Shown: positions 1 to 9,877, counted from the first letter of the stretch. The stretch is 64,000 bases of DNA from Pseudomonas asturiensis (GCF_900143095.1 NZ_FRDA01000002.1:62001-126000); one strand, 5' to 3'. Numbers and translations are program-made. Notes: generated by a model from the letters alone, not told the origin.

Positions 1-1
1 G

Positions 2-298
2 GCCGGCATCACCGGCTCCGCTTCCGGCGGCATGAGTATCGCGCTGGCCGCCATGTCGCAGAACTTCATCGCCGCCGCCAACGCCGCAAACATTCCACTG
101 GAGGTCCTGCACCGGGTCGCCGCCATGGCCAGCGGCGGCATGGACACGCTCCCGCACAACGGCGCGGTGATTACCCTGCTGGCCGTGACCGGGTTGACCC
201 ACCGCGAAGCGTACAAGGACATCTTCGGCATCACGCTGATCAAGACGCTGGCGGTGTTCGTCGTGATCGCAACGTTCTATGCCACCGGCATCGTGTAA
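2..298 (+). CDS. GntP-family permease, C-terminal part (5' end outside window)
   Basis: The window opens inside this gene; about 98 C-terminal residues are present. They show the glycine-rich stretch ITGSASGGMSIALAA, the segment GGMDTLPHNGAVITLL and a final hydrophobic helix, as in the C-terminus of GntP-type gluconate/hydroxyacid:H+ symporters of the inner membrane. The gene ends 10 bases before the next start codon, so the two are probably one operon. Pairing with 3-hydroxybutyrate dehydrogenase suggests that the imported substrate is 3-hydroxybutyrate; that is inference from context. Family assignment is fairly secure, substrate is not. Confidence 0.8.
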   Translation, partial: AGITGSASGGMSIALAAMSQNFIAAANAANIPLEVLHRVAAMASGGMDTLPHNGAVITLLAVTGLTHREAYKDIFGITLIKTLAVFVVIATFYATGIV

Positions 299-308
299 GG
301 AATTATTT

Positions 309-1067
309 ATGAGTCTGCAAGGCAAAACCGCACTCGTCACCGGCTCCACCAGCGGCATCGGTCTGGGCATCGCACTGCAACTGGCTAAAGCCGGTGCCGA
401 TGTGATTCTCAACGGCTTTGGCGACACAACCGAGGTCATCAGGCAGGTCGAACAGGCAGGCGGCAAGGTCGGGCATCACCCCGCCGACGTCAGCGACCCT
501 GCACAGATCGCGGACATGATCGAGTACGCCGAGCGTGAGTTCGGCGGTGTCGACATTCTGATCAACAATGCGGGCATTCAGCACGTGAGCAGCGTCGAGG
601 ACTTTCCTGTCGAACGCTGGGATGCAATCCTTGCCATCAACCTGTCCTCAGTGTTCCACACCACGCGCCTGTGCCTGCCGGGCATGAGCAAAAAGGCCTG
701 GGGCAGGATTATCAACATTGCGTCGGTACACGGGCTGGTGGGCTCGACCGGCAAGGCAGCCTATGTGGCTGCCAAGCATGGCGTGATCGGCCTGACCAAG
801 GTCGTTGCGCTGGAAACCGCATCCACCCAGATCACCTGCAACGCCATCTGCCCCGGCTGGGTGTTGACGCCTCTGGTGCAGCAACAGATCGACAGCCGAG
901 GCGGCACCGAGCAGGCGCGGCACGACCTGTTGGCCGAAAAGCAGCCGTCGCTGGACTTTGTCACACCGCAACAGCTGGGAGAACTGGCGCTGTTTCTGTG
1001 CAGCGATGCCGCCGTTCAGGTACGTGGCGCCGCGTGGAACGTCGACGGCGGCTGGCTGGCGCAGTAG
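309..1067 (+). CDS. hbdH: 3-hydroxybutyrate dehydrogenase (SDR family)
   Basis: A 252-residue classical short-chain dehydrogenase, predicted to oxidise (R)-3-hydroxybutyrate to acetoacetate with NAD+ in the cytoplasm. Visible motifs are the cofactor loop TGSTSGIG near the N-terminus, NNAG in the middle and the catalytic YVAAK with an upstream serine. The C-terminal NVDGGW is typical of the family, and length fits. An upstream in-frame ATG at 279 would overlap the permease gene; the ATG at 309 follows an AAGGA ribosome site and gives the normal N-terminus MSLQGKTALVTG. It follows the GntP permease in an apparent uptake-and-oxidation operon. Confidence 0.85.
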   Translation: MSLQGKTALVTGSTSGIGLGIALQLAKAGADVILNGFGDTTEVIRQVEQAGGKVGHHPADVSDPAQIADMIEYAEREFGGVDILINNAGIQHVSSVEDFPVERWDAILAINLSSVFHTTRLCLPGMSKKAWGRIINIASVHGLVGSTGKAAYVAAKHGVIGLTKVVALETASTQITCNAICPGWVLTPLVQQQIDSRGGTEQARHDLLAEKQPSLDFVTPQQLGELALFLCSDAAVQVRGAAWNVDGGWLAQ

Positions 1068-1077
1068 TCGTCGGAGC

Positions 1078-2244
1078 TCAGGCTTTGGACGGCGGCTCGT
1101 CGCCGACCAGGCCCCACTCGGACATGTTAGGTTTGCTCGACCCGACGGGGGCGGCAGGCGCAGTGGTCACCTGTGTCGCGCTGCCCTCATCATGCAGTTT
1201 GAGGCGCAGGCGAAGGTTGTTCTGCGAGTCGGCGTGCTTCAGGGCCTCCTCTTCGCTGATAGCCCCTTCGACCGCCAGTTGAAACAGCGCGGTATCAAAC
1301 GTCTGCATGCCCAGACTGCCGGATTTTTCCATGATGCCCTTGAGCTCGTTGAACTCGTTGCGCTGGATCAAATCGCGGATCGTCGGTGTACCCATCATCA
1401 CTTCCACCGCCGCGCGACGCTTGCCATCCGGGGTCTTGACCAGGCGCTGGGACACGAACGCCTTGAGGTTGTTACCCAGGTCGTGCAGCAATTGCGCACG
1501 ACGCTCTTCGGGAAAGAAATTAATGATCCGGTCCAGTGCCTGGTTCGCGTTATTGGCGTGCAGGGTCGAGATCGCCAGATGCCCGGTGTCGGCGAACGCC
1601 AGCGCATGCTCCATGGTTTCCCGGTCGCGAATCTCTCCGATCAGAATCACATCCGGTGCCTGACGCAGCGTATTTTTCAGCGCAGCCCTGAAGCTGCGGG
1701 TGTCGACACCTACTTCACGCTGATTGACGATGGATTTCTTGTGCCGATGGATGAACTCGACCGGGTCTTCGATGGTGATGATATGGCCGCTGGCATTGCG
1801 GTTGCGGTAATCGATCAACGCCGCCAGCGAGGTGGATTTGCCCGAACCGGTTGCGCCCACGAACAGCACCAGGCCGTGCTTCTCCATGATCACGTCAAGC
1901 AGGATCGGCGGCAAATACAGGTCTTCGAAACGCGGGATGTCCAGCTTGATGTTACGCGCGACGATGGACACTTCGTTGCGCTGCATGAAGATGTTGATGC
2001 GGAATCGCCCGATGCCGGCCAATGATACGGCCAGATTCATTTCCAGCTCGCGCAGGAATTCGAGTTTCTGCTCCTCATCCATGAGGCCCTGGGCGATCTT
2101 CGCCACGTCACCGGGTTTGAGTGTTTCAGTACCCACTGGCTTGAGCACACCGTTGAACTTGGCGCAGGGCGGCGCTCCGGTGGAAAGATACAGGTCCGAT
2201 CCGTCCTGGCTGGCCAGAATCTTCAACAACGCCGGGAAATCCAT
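1078..2244 (-). CDS. pilU: PilT/PilU-family type IV pilus ATPase (PilU-like)
   Basis: Hexameric secretion-type ATPase that would power pilus retraction at the cytoplasmic face of the inner membrane. Walker A is GATGSGKS, followed by an Asp box around IITIEDPVEF, a Walker B region DVILIGEIRD and the His box TGHLAISTLHANNA. At 388 residues it matches PilU in length and in residue pattern (GYRN-type segment after Walker A, C-terminal tail with NNLRLRLKL). A GTG two codons upstream is possible; the ATG at 2244 is preferred. No pilT or other pilus gene is adjacent, so this may be an extra, unlinked PilU paralogue. It converges with hbdH and is divergent from ppiC. Confidence 0.8.
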   Translation of the reverse strand: MDFPALLKILASQDGSDLYLSTGAPPCAKFNGVLKPVGTETLKPGDVAKIAQGLMDEEQKLEFLRELEMNLAVSLAGIGRFRINIFMQRNEVSIVARNIKLDIPRFEDLYLPPILLDVIMEKHGLVLFVGATGSGKSTSLAALIDYRNRNASGHIITIEDPVEFIHRHKKSIVNQREVGVDTRSFRAALKNTLRQAPDVILIGEIRDRETMEHALAFADTGHLAISTLHANNANQALDRIINFFPEERRAQLLHDLGNNLKAFVSQRLVKTPDGKRRAAVEVMMGTPTIRDLIQRNEFNELKGIMEKSGSLGMQTFDTALFQLAVEGAISEEEALKHADSQNNLRLRLKLHDEGSATQVTTAPAAPVGSSKPNMSEWGLVGDEPPSKA

Positions 2245-2355
2245 AATCACTACCGTACGAAATCAGGGTGGAAAAACGTTTGCCTGTCGCCTGAGCGCCA
2301 GATGCGACAAGGACAGGCATAATGGCAGGCTTTTACAGTTGCTGGGTATCGAGAC

Positions 2356-2631
2356 ATGAAAACACAGGCCCGCCATATCCTGGTGAAAACCGCCGAAGAG
2401 GCCGAACAGCTCAAGCAGCGTATCGCCAAGGGCGAAGCGTTTGACGTATTGGCCAAGAAGCATTCTAGCTGCCCGTCCGGCAAACGCGGCGGCGATCTGG
2501 GCGAAGTGCGGCCTGGGCAAATGGTGGGCGCCATTGATCAGGTGATTTTCAAGAAACCGCTGCGCACCGTGCACGGGCCGATCAAGAGCAAGTTCGGTTA
2601 CCACCTGGTGCAAGTGTTTTACCGGGATTGA
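2356..2631 (+). CDS. ppiC: peptidyl-prolyl cis-trans isomerase, parvulin type
   Basis: A 91-residue single-domain parvulin, the size of E. coli PpiC, which accelerates cis-trans isomerisation of X-Pro bonds in the cytoplasm. The N-terminal ARHILV strand, the CPSGKRGGDLG loop, the segment LRTVHGPIKSKFGYHLVQV and the C-terminal strand are all typical. There is no signal peptide. The gene is divergent from the pilU-like gene across 111 bases and converges on pgm across a strong hairpin. Confidence 0.9.
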   Translation: MKTQARHILVKTAEEAEQLKQRIAKGEAFDVLAKKHSSCPSGKRGGDLGEVRPGQMVGAIDQVIFKKPLRTVHGPIKSKFGYHLVQVFYRD

Positions 2632-2636
2632 CGAAA

Positions 2637-2669
2637 ACGGCCCGCCTGCGCAAATCGCAGGCGGGCCGT
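2637..2669 (-). terminator. rho-independent terminator between ppiC and pgm
   Basis: A perfect 14-bp GC-rich stem (2637-2650 with 2656-2669) and a 5-base loop CAAAT. Read on the minus strand the stem is followed by TTTTCG, so it best terminates pgm; it could also stop ppiC transcripts. Confidence 0.85.
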
Positions 2670-2686
2670 CGCCGTGACCTCATGGA

Positions 2687-4333
2687 TTACCTGGCAGCAA
2701 TCGCGCCGTCCACCAGCACCTGAGCCTCTGCCACCAGACGCTGAAGGTGATCCTCACCCACGAAGCTCTCGGCGTAGATCTTGTAGATGTCTTCGGTGCC
2801 CGACGGGCGCGCGGCAAACCAGCCATTTTCAGTCATGACTTTCACGCCGCCGAACGCCTGATCGTTGCCCGGCGCGTTGCTCAGCACCGTCTCGATCTGC
2901 TCGCCCGCCAGTTCAGTGGACGTGACCTGATCCGGCGACAGCTTGCTCAGCAATGCCTTTTGTTGCGGATTGGCCTTGGCATCGACGCGGGTCGAGTATG
3001 GCTTGCCCAGTTGCTCGGTCATGGTCTGGTAATGCTCGCTCGGATCACGTCCGGTGCGTGCAGTAATCTCGGCCGCCAGCAGCGCGGGAATCAGACCGTC
3101 CTTGTCGGTGGTCCAGACCGAACCATCACGACGCAGGAACGAAGCGCCCGCGCTTTCCTCGCCACCAAAACCGAGCGAGCCGTCAAACAGGCCTTGCGCA
3201 AAGTACTTGAAGCCCACCGGCACTTCGTACAGGCGACGGCCCAGACGTGCGGTAACGCGGTCGATCATGCCGCTGCTGACCACGGTCTTGCCCACGGCCG
3301 CATCCGCGCGCCAGTCCGGGCGATTCTGAAACAAATAATCAATGGACACAGCCAGGTAGCTGTTGGGCGTCATCAGCCCGCCGGTCGGGGTCACGATACC
3401 GTGGCGGTCGTGATCCGGGTCACAGGCAAAGGCAACCTGATACCGGTCCTTGAGACCGATCAGGCTCTGCATGGCATGGCTGGACGACGGGTCCATGCGG
3501 ATCTGACCGTCCCAGTCGACGCTCATGAAACGGAACGTCGGGTCGACGAACTTATTGACCACGTCCAGGTTCAGGCCGTAATGCTCGCCAATCGCGGTCC
3601 AGTAATTGACCCCTGCGCCGCCCAGCGGATCGACGCCAAGGCGCAGTCCTGCATCACGAATGGCGTCCATGTCGATGACATTTTTCAGGTCTGCCACGTA
3701 GGTATTGACGTAGTCATGACGATGCGTGGTGTCGGCACGCAAGGCTTTTTCATGGCTTATGCGCGATACGCCCTGAATCTTCTCGGCCAACAATTCGTTG
3801 GCCTTGTTCTCGATCCACTTGGTGATGTCGCTGTCGGCCGGGCCGCCATTGGGCGGGTTGTACTTGAACCCGCCGCTTTGTGGCGGGTTGTGCGACGGCG
3901 TGATGACGATGCCATCGGCCAGACCGGAGGTGCGTCCACGGTTGTAGCAAATGATCGCGTGGGACACCGCAGGCGTCGGGGTGTATTCATCGCCCTGGGA
4001 AATCATCACCTGCACGCCATTGGCAGCCAGCACTTCAAGCGCCGTAGCCGCGGCAGGGGTGGACAGCGCATGGGTGTCGGCACCCAGAAACAGCGGGCCA
4101 TCAATGCCTTTGGCCTGTCGGTACAGGCAGATGGCCTGACTGATGGCCAGAACGTGCCATTCATTGAAGCTCAGTTCGAAAGAGGTGCCGCGGTGCCCGG
4201 AGGTGCCGAACGCAACGCGCTGGGTAGCGACCGAAGCATCGGGCTGGCCGGTGTAGTAAGCCGTGACCAGTCTCGGGATATCGACCAGTAACTGCGCAGG
4301 TGCCAGCTTGCCGGCGAAAGGACTGAGACTCAT
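2687..4333 (-). CDS. pgm: phosphoglucomutase, alpha-D-glucose-phosphate specific
   Basis: A 548-residue alpha-D-phosphohexomutase interconverting glucose-1-phosphate and glucose-6-phosphate, linking glycolysis to glycogen, trehalose and surface-polysaccharide synthesis. The active-site phosphoserine loop is TPSHNPP, the metal loop is DPDHDRHG, the sugar-binding loop is GGEESAGAS and the phosphate-binding loop is [12 protein letters not shown], in the canonical order of the four domains. Length matches bacterial Pgm. The start has a good ribosome site (GGAGG, four bases before the ATG). It is a single gene with its own terminator. Confidence 0.95.
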   Translation of the reverse strand: MSLSPFAGKLAPAQLLVDIPRLVTAYYTGQPDASVATQRVAFGTSGHRGTSFELSFNEWHVLAISQAICLYRQAKGIDGPLFLGADTHALSTPAAATALEVLAANGVQVMISQGDEYTPTPAVSHAIICYNRGRTSGLADGIVITPSHNPPQSGGFKYNPPNGGPADSDITKWIENKANELLAEKIQGVSRISHEKALRADTTHRHDYVNTYVADLKNVIDMDAIRDAGLRLGVDPLGGAGVNYWTAIGEHYGLNLDVVNKFVDPTFRFMSVDWDGQIRMDPSSSHAMQSLIGLKDRYQVAFACDPDHDRHGIVTPTGGLMTPNSYLAVSIDYLFQNRPDWRADAAVGKTVVSSGMIDRVTARLGRRLYEVPVGFKYFAQGLFDGSLGFGGEESAGASFLRRDGSVWTTDKDGLIPALLAAEITARTGRDPSEHYQTMTEQLGKPYSTRVDAKANPQQKALLSKLSPDQVTSTELAGEQIETVLSNAPGNDQAFGGVKVMTENGWFAARPSGTEDIYKIYAESFVGEDHLQRLVAEAQVLVDGAIAAR

Positions 4334-4440
4334 ACAACCTCCGTGGATAGAAAATGGGATGTAAACAGAAAAAACCGAACAGACCGCAAGCGATGCGGCA
4401 GTTTACTGACAGTTCGACAGCGACGCTTGGATATCGATCC

Positions 4441-6843
4441 TTAAGTCTTTGACTCGGCGAGCCGCCACCAGGCGGGAAACAGTTGCGTCACCTTGCGTTC
4501 CGCAAAGCGGTCATCAATCAGCATCACTACGCCTTTGTCACTCTGGCTGCGAATCACACGCCCGGCCGCCTGAACCACTTTCTGCAGGCCGGGGTACAGG
4601 TAGGTGTAATCGTAGCCAGCGCCAAACAAAGCCGCCATGCGCTGCTTGAACTGTTCATTGACCGGATTGAGCTGCGGCAGCCCCAGTGTTGCGATAAAGG
4701 CGCCAATCAAACGCGCGCCCGGCAGATCGATACCTTCCCCGAATGCCCCACCCAATACGGCAAAACCAATGCCCTGACTGCTTAACGTGAAGCGGTCGAG
4801 AAAAGCATGACGCTCGCCCTCGCCCATGCCCCGGGCCTGCTGCCAGAGTGTGATGTGCGGATGGGTAAGCGCCATCAAACCGGCCACCTGCTGCAGATAA
4901 TCGAAGCTGCTGAAGAACGCCAGGTAATTGCCGGGCCGGGCCTGGAACTGTTCGGCCATCAGTTCGACGATGGGTGCCAAAGAGGCCTGGCGATGGGTGT
5001 AACGCGTGGAGATGCGGCTGACAATGTGCACCGCCAGTTGCTCATGATGGAACGGCGACTCCACATCAATCCACACGGTATTGGCGGGGAGCCCGAGTAA
5101 ATCGCGGTAGTAATGGCTCGGATTGAGCGTCGCGGAAAACAGTACGGTACTGCGCGCCGCCGTCAGACGCGGCTGGATAAAACGCGCCGGCACCACGTTG
5201 CGCAGGCTCAGGCGCGACAGGCTACCTTTGCTGCCGATGTCTCGCTTGGCAATATCAAACAGAAAGTGCTCATCGAACAGTTCGGCGATGCGAACAAAGC
5301 TGATGGCCTCCAGATAAAAGCCCTGCAGGGCAACGTCCACCGCATGTGGATGCTCGTTGAAATGATCCCCGATGGCCGAGATACAGAGATTGAGGCTGTT
5401 GAGGAATTTCTCCGGCAGCCGGGCGTAGGCCTGATAGGCACCCACCTGCTCCTTGTGCAGCGCAGTCCATTGTCGACTGACGCGCTGCAGGGCTTTTTTC
5501 ACGGGCTCCGGCGCCGTCTGAATCAAGGTCTTGATCGTGCCCTGATCGAGGCTGGCGCTGTACATCTGTCGGGCGCGCTCGACCATGTTATGGGCTTCGT
5601 CCACCAGCGTAGCAACGCGCCACTGATTCAACTGGCCGAGACCGAACAACAGCGCGCTCAGGTCGAAGTAATAGTTGTAATCGGCAACCACCACGTCGGC
5701 CCAGCGCGCCAGCTCCTGGCTCAGGTAGTACGGACAGACCTGGTGCTGCAGCGCAACCTCGCGCACGCCTGCCTGATCCAGCCAGGGCGACAGCAACGCT
5801 GCCGCACGTGCGGCAGGCAAGCGATCATAAAAACCCTTGGCCAGCGGGCAGGAGTCGCCATTACAGGCCTTGTCCAGATGTTCGCAAGCCTTGTCCCGTG
5901 CCACCAGCTCCAGCACCCGCAGCCCCAGGTGCGGAGCGCTGTCGCCAATGACCTGCAACGCATCCAGCGCCAGCCTGCGACCGGGGGTCTTGGCAGTGAG
6001 AAAAAAGATCTTGTCGAGTTTCTGGACTGGCAGCGCCTTGAGCAGCGGAAACAGCGTGCCGACGGTTTTGCCGATACCGGTCGGCGCCTGCGCCATCAGG
6101 CAGCAGCCGGTGCTCACGGCTTTGTAGACAGATTCCGCCAGCGTGCGCTGACCGGTACGAAACGATGCATGAGGAAACGCCAGCGTGCCCAGCGTCTGGT
6201 GCAATCCTTGAGTGTGCGCCAGCTCCTGTCGCGCGTGGCTCAGGAACACTGCGCACTGCTGTTCGAAAAACGCATGCAGCGTCTCGGCGCTGAAGGGTTG
6301 GCAAATAAGGGTTTCCTGCTCACTGACAATGTTGAAATACACCAGCGCCAGCGTGACCTCCTTCAGGCCTAGCTGCTGACAGAGCAGCCAGCCATAGACT
6401 TTCACCTGCGCCCAGTGCAACTGACGATGATTGGCAGGCATGGCGTCCAGCTCGCCGCGATACGTCTTCACCTCTTCGAGCTGATTACGCGCAGGGTCGT
6501 AGCCATCTGCCCTGCCCCGAACGGTCAGTTCATGGTAGTCGCCGCTCAACGCCAGCTCGGCCTGATAATCGGCGCTGCGCCGCGAGGCGACCGTACGATG
6601 TCCGGCGATGCCTTCCTGTGCGGTCGGCGACGGCGTGAAACGCAGATCCAGATCACCGACCTTGGCCGTGAACTCACACAACGCCCTGACAGCAACAGCA
6701 TAACGCCTGGTCGGCGCTCCGTCGGGGGCAAGTGTTGAGGAAGGACTGGCGATGGTCAGAGAAGTCACTGCGCGAGGAAACCATGGGTTACAGATACTGG
6801 ACAGGCGTCCAGTTAACAACCTTGTAACGAACCTGGCAAACAC
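4441..6843 (-). CDS. DinG/XPD-type ATP-dependent DNA helicase with PD-(D/E)XK-like N-terminus
   Basis: Superfamily 2 helicase of the Rad3/XPD class, expected to unwind DNA 5'->3'. The helicase part has Walker A APTGIGKT, a DEAH box VDEAHNM and the late motif QAAGRVIRS. Cysteines in the KACEHLDKACNGDSCPLA and HQVCPYY segments are placed like the XPD iron-sulfur ligands. Upstream, GRADGYDPARNQLEEVKTYRG has the D...E-x-K pattern of a Cas4-like nuclease fold. The start is uncertain: GTG at 6843 gives 800 residues, and an in-frame GTG at 6768 removes 25 poorly conserved ones; neither has a strong ribosome site. A role in DNA repair is likely from the family, not shown here. Confidence 0.85.
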   Translation of the reverse strand: MFARFVTRLLTGRLSSICNPWFPRAVTSLTIASPSSTLAPDGAPTRRYAVAVRALCEFTAKVGDLDLRFTPSPTAQEGIAGHRTVASRRSADYQAELALSGDYHELTVRGRADGYDPARNQLEEVKTYRGELDAMPANHRQLHWAQVKVYGWLLCQQLGLKEVTLALVYFNIVSEQETLICQPFSAETLHAFFEQQCAVFLSHARQELAHTQGLHQTLGTLAFPHASFRTGQRTLAESVYKAVSTGCCLMAQAPTGIGKTVGTLFPLLKALPVQKLDKIFFLTAKTPGRRLALDALQVIGDSAPHLGLRVLELVARDKACEHLDKACNGDSCPLAKGFYDRLPAARAAALLSPWLDQAGVREVALQHQVCPYYLSQELARWADVVVADYNYYFDLSALLFGLGQLNQWRVATLVDEAHNMVERARQMYSASLDQGTIKTLIQTAPEPVKKALQRVSRQWTALHKEQVGAYQAYARLPEKFLNSLNLCISAIGDHFNEHPHAVDVALQGFYLEAISFVRIAELFDEHFLFDIAKRDIGSKGSLSRLSLRNVVPARFIQPRLTAARSTVLFSATLNPSHYYRDLLGLPANTVWIDVESPFHHEQLAVHIVSRISTRYTHRQASLAPIVELMAEQFQARPGNYLAFFSSFDYLQQVAGLMALTHPHITLWQQARGMGEGERHAFLDRFTLSSQGIGFAVLGGAFGEGIDLPGARLIGAFIATLGLPQLNPVNEQFKQRMAALFGAGYDYTYLYPGLQKVVQAAGRVIRSQSDKGVVMLIDDRFAERKVTQLFPAWWRLAESKT

Positions 6844-6873
6844 AAATGGATCGGCGGAAGGATGAACGCCTCA

Positions 6874-8280
6874 TCAAGGTGTACGCGCCTGCTCGAATGC
6901 AGTCCTCAAGGTGGCAAGCAACCGCTCGGTGTCCTGACTCCAGTCAATGGCGTAACCGATGCGCAGATGCTGTCGATGCCAAGCGTGCGCGCTGAACAAC
7001 TCACCCGGCGTGATCACGATCCGCTGTCCAAGCAAGTCATCGAATACTCGCCGCATGCTCACCGGACTCAAGCACTCGGCCCAGAATGCGCTGCCCCCCG
7101 TCGGTCGTTCATAGCGCAGGATGCCGGCCAGATGACGGTCCAGCGCCTGATTCATTTCCAGCATCCGCTCGGCCAGCGCCAGGACAAGGCTATTGAGGTG
7201 CGTATCCATCTGCCCGCTGGCGTACAACCGGGCGATTGCCTTCTGACGCATCGGCGGCAGCTCGAACCCGTGGACCAGAAAATAGCGCTGCCACTCATGC
7301 TCGCCGCCCTTGCACAGCACATAACCAAAAGGTGCCTCGGGCCCGAGGGTTTTCGCGAAGCAACCCATGATAATGAGACGACAAGGGTCAATCATGTCGC
7401 GCAATCGGCCCTGTTCGCGGGTGAATGACAGATCACCATGACTGTCATTTTCAAGCACCCGAACCTTGTATCGCTCAAGCCGCTCCGCCACGGCTTGCGT
7501 GTTGCTCCAGGGCCTGACGCGGCCGCAAACCGGATTGAGCAGCGACGATAGAAGCGCGAGGCTAAAGGTGTGCTCTTCAAGCACCTGATCCAGCACCACC
7601 AGATCCACGCTGCCGCTCTCGTCCAGCGGCAGTTCGACAATCCGTATGTCATACGCTTGCAGCAGACGCAGCAGCCCCCATGAACAGGGAGACTCAACCA
7701 GCACGTGGGTTTCGCGCAGGCCCAGCGTCTCGATCACGGCCTTGAGCATGCTGGACAGATCCGCGGCTATGTAGACGTCGTCGGCATACCAGCCATGTCC
7801 TGCATCTCGGGTATAGCGGGCTGCCAGCGCAGTGCGCAGCTCGACGTCTCCGAATGGCTGAAAACCAGCACTGCCGAATCTGGGATAATGACGCGCCAGC
7901 TCCCGCTCCATGGCAATCAGCGGACTGGCCTGAAGCTGCACCACGGTGGGCTCGTCATCACCGATCACCCACATTCCGGGCCGACGTGCGCTTCTGCACA
8001 TTGCATTCAGAAGATCATCGTCGTGACGATTCGAAGGCCGCTCTACTTCACCGCGCTCGGCAGCAATCGTGTAGTAGCCCGATTTGGGCACGGAACAGAT
8101 GCGCCCTTCTTTTTCCAGCAACGAATAGGCGCTCTGTACCGTGGAGATCGATACCCTGAGCCGTCGCGCCAACTGGCGCAACGAAGGCAATTTGAAGGGT
8201 GACGTTTCTTGCGCGTCGTTGACCAGACGCAACAGATAGCGATACACCGCCTGATAGGCGAAATCCGTTTTGTTTTTCAT
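6874..8280 (-). CDS. MocR-type transcriptional regulator (GntR HTH fused to class I aminotransferase fold)
   Basis: A 468-residue regulator. Residues 1-75 or so form a GntR winged helix (LPSLRQLARRLRVSISTVQSAYSLLEKEG), followed by a linker and an aminotransferase-like domain. The PLP lysine is expected in GCFAKTLGPEAP, so the domain should bind pyridoxal phosphate as an effector sensor. The ligand is unknown; such proteins commonly control vitamin B6, GABA or amino-acid genes. It is on the same strand as, and 94 bases downstream of, the ATP-pyrophosphatase gene, and might regulate it. Confidence 0.85.
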   Translation of the reverse strand: MKNKTDFAYQAVYRYLLRLVNDAQETSPFKLPSLRQLARRLRVSISTVQSAYSLLEKEGRICSVPKSGYYTIAAERGEVERPSNRHDDDLLNAMCRSARRPGMWVIGDDEPTVVQLQASPLIAMERELARHYPRFGSAGFQPFGDVELRTALAARYTRDAGHGWYADDVYIAADLSSMLKAVIETLGLRETHVLVESPCSWGLLRLLQAYDIRIVELPLDESGSVDLVVLDQVLEEHTFSLALLSSLLNPVCGRVRPWSNTQAVAERLERYKVRVLENDSHGDLSFTREQGRLRDMIDPCRLIIMGCFAKTLGPEAPFGYVLCKGGEHEWQRYFLVHGFELPPMRQKAIARLYASGQMDTHLNSLVLALAERMLEMNQALDRHLAGILRYERPTGGSAFWAECLSPVSMRRVFDDLLGQRIVITPGELFSAHAWHRQHLRIGYAIDWSQDTERLLATLRTAFEQARTP

Positions 8281-8374
8281 GGAAAATTACCCGGCACTCA
8301 GCCAATAAAAGTCCCAGGCAGTCGCGACATGACAGGTGCCCGCAACGGCAACGATCACGCCGCACACAGCAGGT

Positions 8375-9877
8375 TCAGCGCCCGGAGACAATCTGCAGAA
8401 CGGATTCACCGGTTGAGGGGTCGATGGTCATGATACGGCGCTTGTCAGGGTCTGCAGCGCGAATCCTGGCGATGATCGAGCGCTCGTCATTGAAGTCCAC
8501 GCGCTGCTTGGCATAGAGCTTGCGCGCGCCGTCGATGGTCAGACCGCTGATATCGACCAGCCAATTCAAGACCTGATCAGGTGCGGTCGAGCCGGACAAC
8601 ACCTTGTGCAGGTCCGGCAGCGCGATCAGCATCCCCGGATGACACCGCCGTAAAAACGCTTCAAGCCCTCGCCCGTTGTCCACGAAAGGCGAAAAGAGCA
8701 TGCAGACCAGTTGGACTTCGTTGAGCCCATAGCCTTCCTGAGCGAAACCCTCGGCCAAGCTTCGACGCACGGCGATACGTTCAGGCCCGTCATAGGCGCT
8801 CAAGGCCTGCTCGATAAGCCGAGCCGGCATTCCCTTGGCGCGCATGAGCGAAGTCGCCAGCGTCAGGTATTCGGCAATGCCGTCGGCATAACTGCGCTCC
8901 TGAACATACTGCGCCGCCAGTCCGCGCATGTGTGCCATCAATAGCGGGTTTGCGCAGTCGGATTCGCTGAAACTGAATGACAGGTCATCAAAACGAAAAT
9001 TCAGGAACTCGCTCAGCAGGCCCCAGTGCTCATCCGCTTTGCAACTGACCAGATCGGCAATGCCGATAAGCGCAGGGGCGCTGGACTTGAGGGGTGGGGC
9101 AACAGGCCGAACGGGCTTGTCTACGTCAGCCTGTTCTCCATACAGTTCGTGGTAGAAGGCCTGCCCGACATGATCCAGCGCCCTGAGCACGCTGTTGGCG
9201 TTATGGTTTTTCCACTGGCCAGTCCCCTGCCCTGTGCGTTGTGCCAAGCGCATGATCCAGGTGATGTACTGCTTCTGGTCCTTGCGCGAATCGCCACTGA
9301 CCAGCGCATCGACACCCTTGCCCCAAGACGAGGCTCGCCCCAGAAACTCGGCCAGCCCCAGATAGCAGCTGTTGCAGAAAGTCGTGCGTGCATCGCCAGC
9401 GGACAGATGCCCGGCCACCAACATATCAGAGCGGTTCTGCTCGCGGCCCGCACTGGAAAACGGTAGGTCCGGCTCAAACGGCTGAGTGTACTGGTTATCG
9501 AACACCAGCATCTCAACCCGCGGATCATCGTAGAGAAACAACGCCGCATAACTGCGATCGATGTTATCCATGACGGCAGACGTCATGCCCGCATGGCGCC
9601 TGTTGGCCACGCGCAGGTTGAATGTTCCGGGGGCGCGACACGCGATGCTCAACTGCGCCGCCCGCACAAATGCCAGCGTGTAGGCACTGTCCTTGCCACC
9701 GCCGAACGCCACCAGCACCTTAAAAGTGGAGATTCGCTCGATGCCGCCTGCGGCAACGATAAGGCGCTGAATCAACAGTTGCAGCGCGGTGCGCTCCGCC
9801 CGCGAAAAGTAACTCAGCAGGCGCTGCAATACCTGCTGGTATACATAATTCATTGCCTGTTCATGGATGGCGCTCAT
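8375..9877 (-). CDS. unassigned ATP-pyrophosphatase (adenine nucleotide alpha-hydrolase fold)
   Basis: A 500-residue cytoplasmic protein with a PP-loop VAFGGGKDSA (residues 57-65), the ATP-PPase signature used to adenylate a carbonyl or carboxylate before amide or thiol transfer. C168 and C171 form a CNSC motif, followed by VSGDSRKDQKQYITW, a typical second nucleotide-binding segment. The CxxC recalls tRNA-thiolation and sugar-amidotransferase enzymes, but the large C-terminal half (about residues 250-500) is not recognised. The start has a GGGAG ribosome site. The neighbouring MocR regulator hints at an amino-acid or PLP-linked pathway. No function is assigned. Confidence 0.7.
   Translation of the reverse strand: MSAIHEQAMNYVYQQVLQRLLSYFSRAERTALQLLIQRLIVAAGGIERISTFKVLVAFGGGKDSAYTLAFVRAAQLSIACRAPGTFNLRVANRRHAGMTSAVMDNIDRSYAALFLYDDPRVEMLVFDNQYTQPFEPDLPFSSAGREQNRSDMLVAGHLSAGDARTTFCNSCYLGLAEFLGRASSWGKGVDALVSGDSRKDQKQYITWIMRLAQRTGQGTGQWKNHNANSVLRALDHVGQAFYHELYGEQADVDKPVRPVAPPLKSSAPALIGIADLVSCKADEHWGLLSEFLNFRFDDLSFSFSESDCANPLLMAHMRGLAAQYVQERSYADGIAEYLTLATSLMRAKGMPARLIEQALSAYDGPERIAVRRSLAEGFAQEGYGLNEVQLVCMLFSPFVDNGRGLEAFLRRCHPGMLIALPDLHKVLSGSTAPDQVLNWLVDISGLTIDGARKLYAKQRVDFNDERSIIARIRAADPDKRRIMTIDPSTGESVLQIVSGR

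Noticed and set aside
1078..2025. Long plus-strand open frame (355 codons) opposite the pilU-like gene
   Set aside because: Antisense shadow of a clear ATPase gene; no family features. The same applies to other long antisense frames opposite pgm, the helicase, pntB and ggt.
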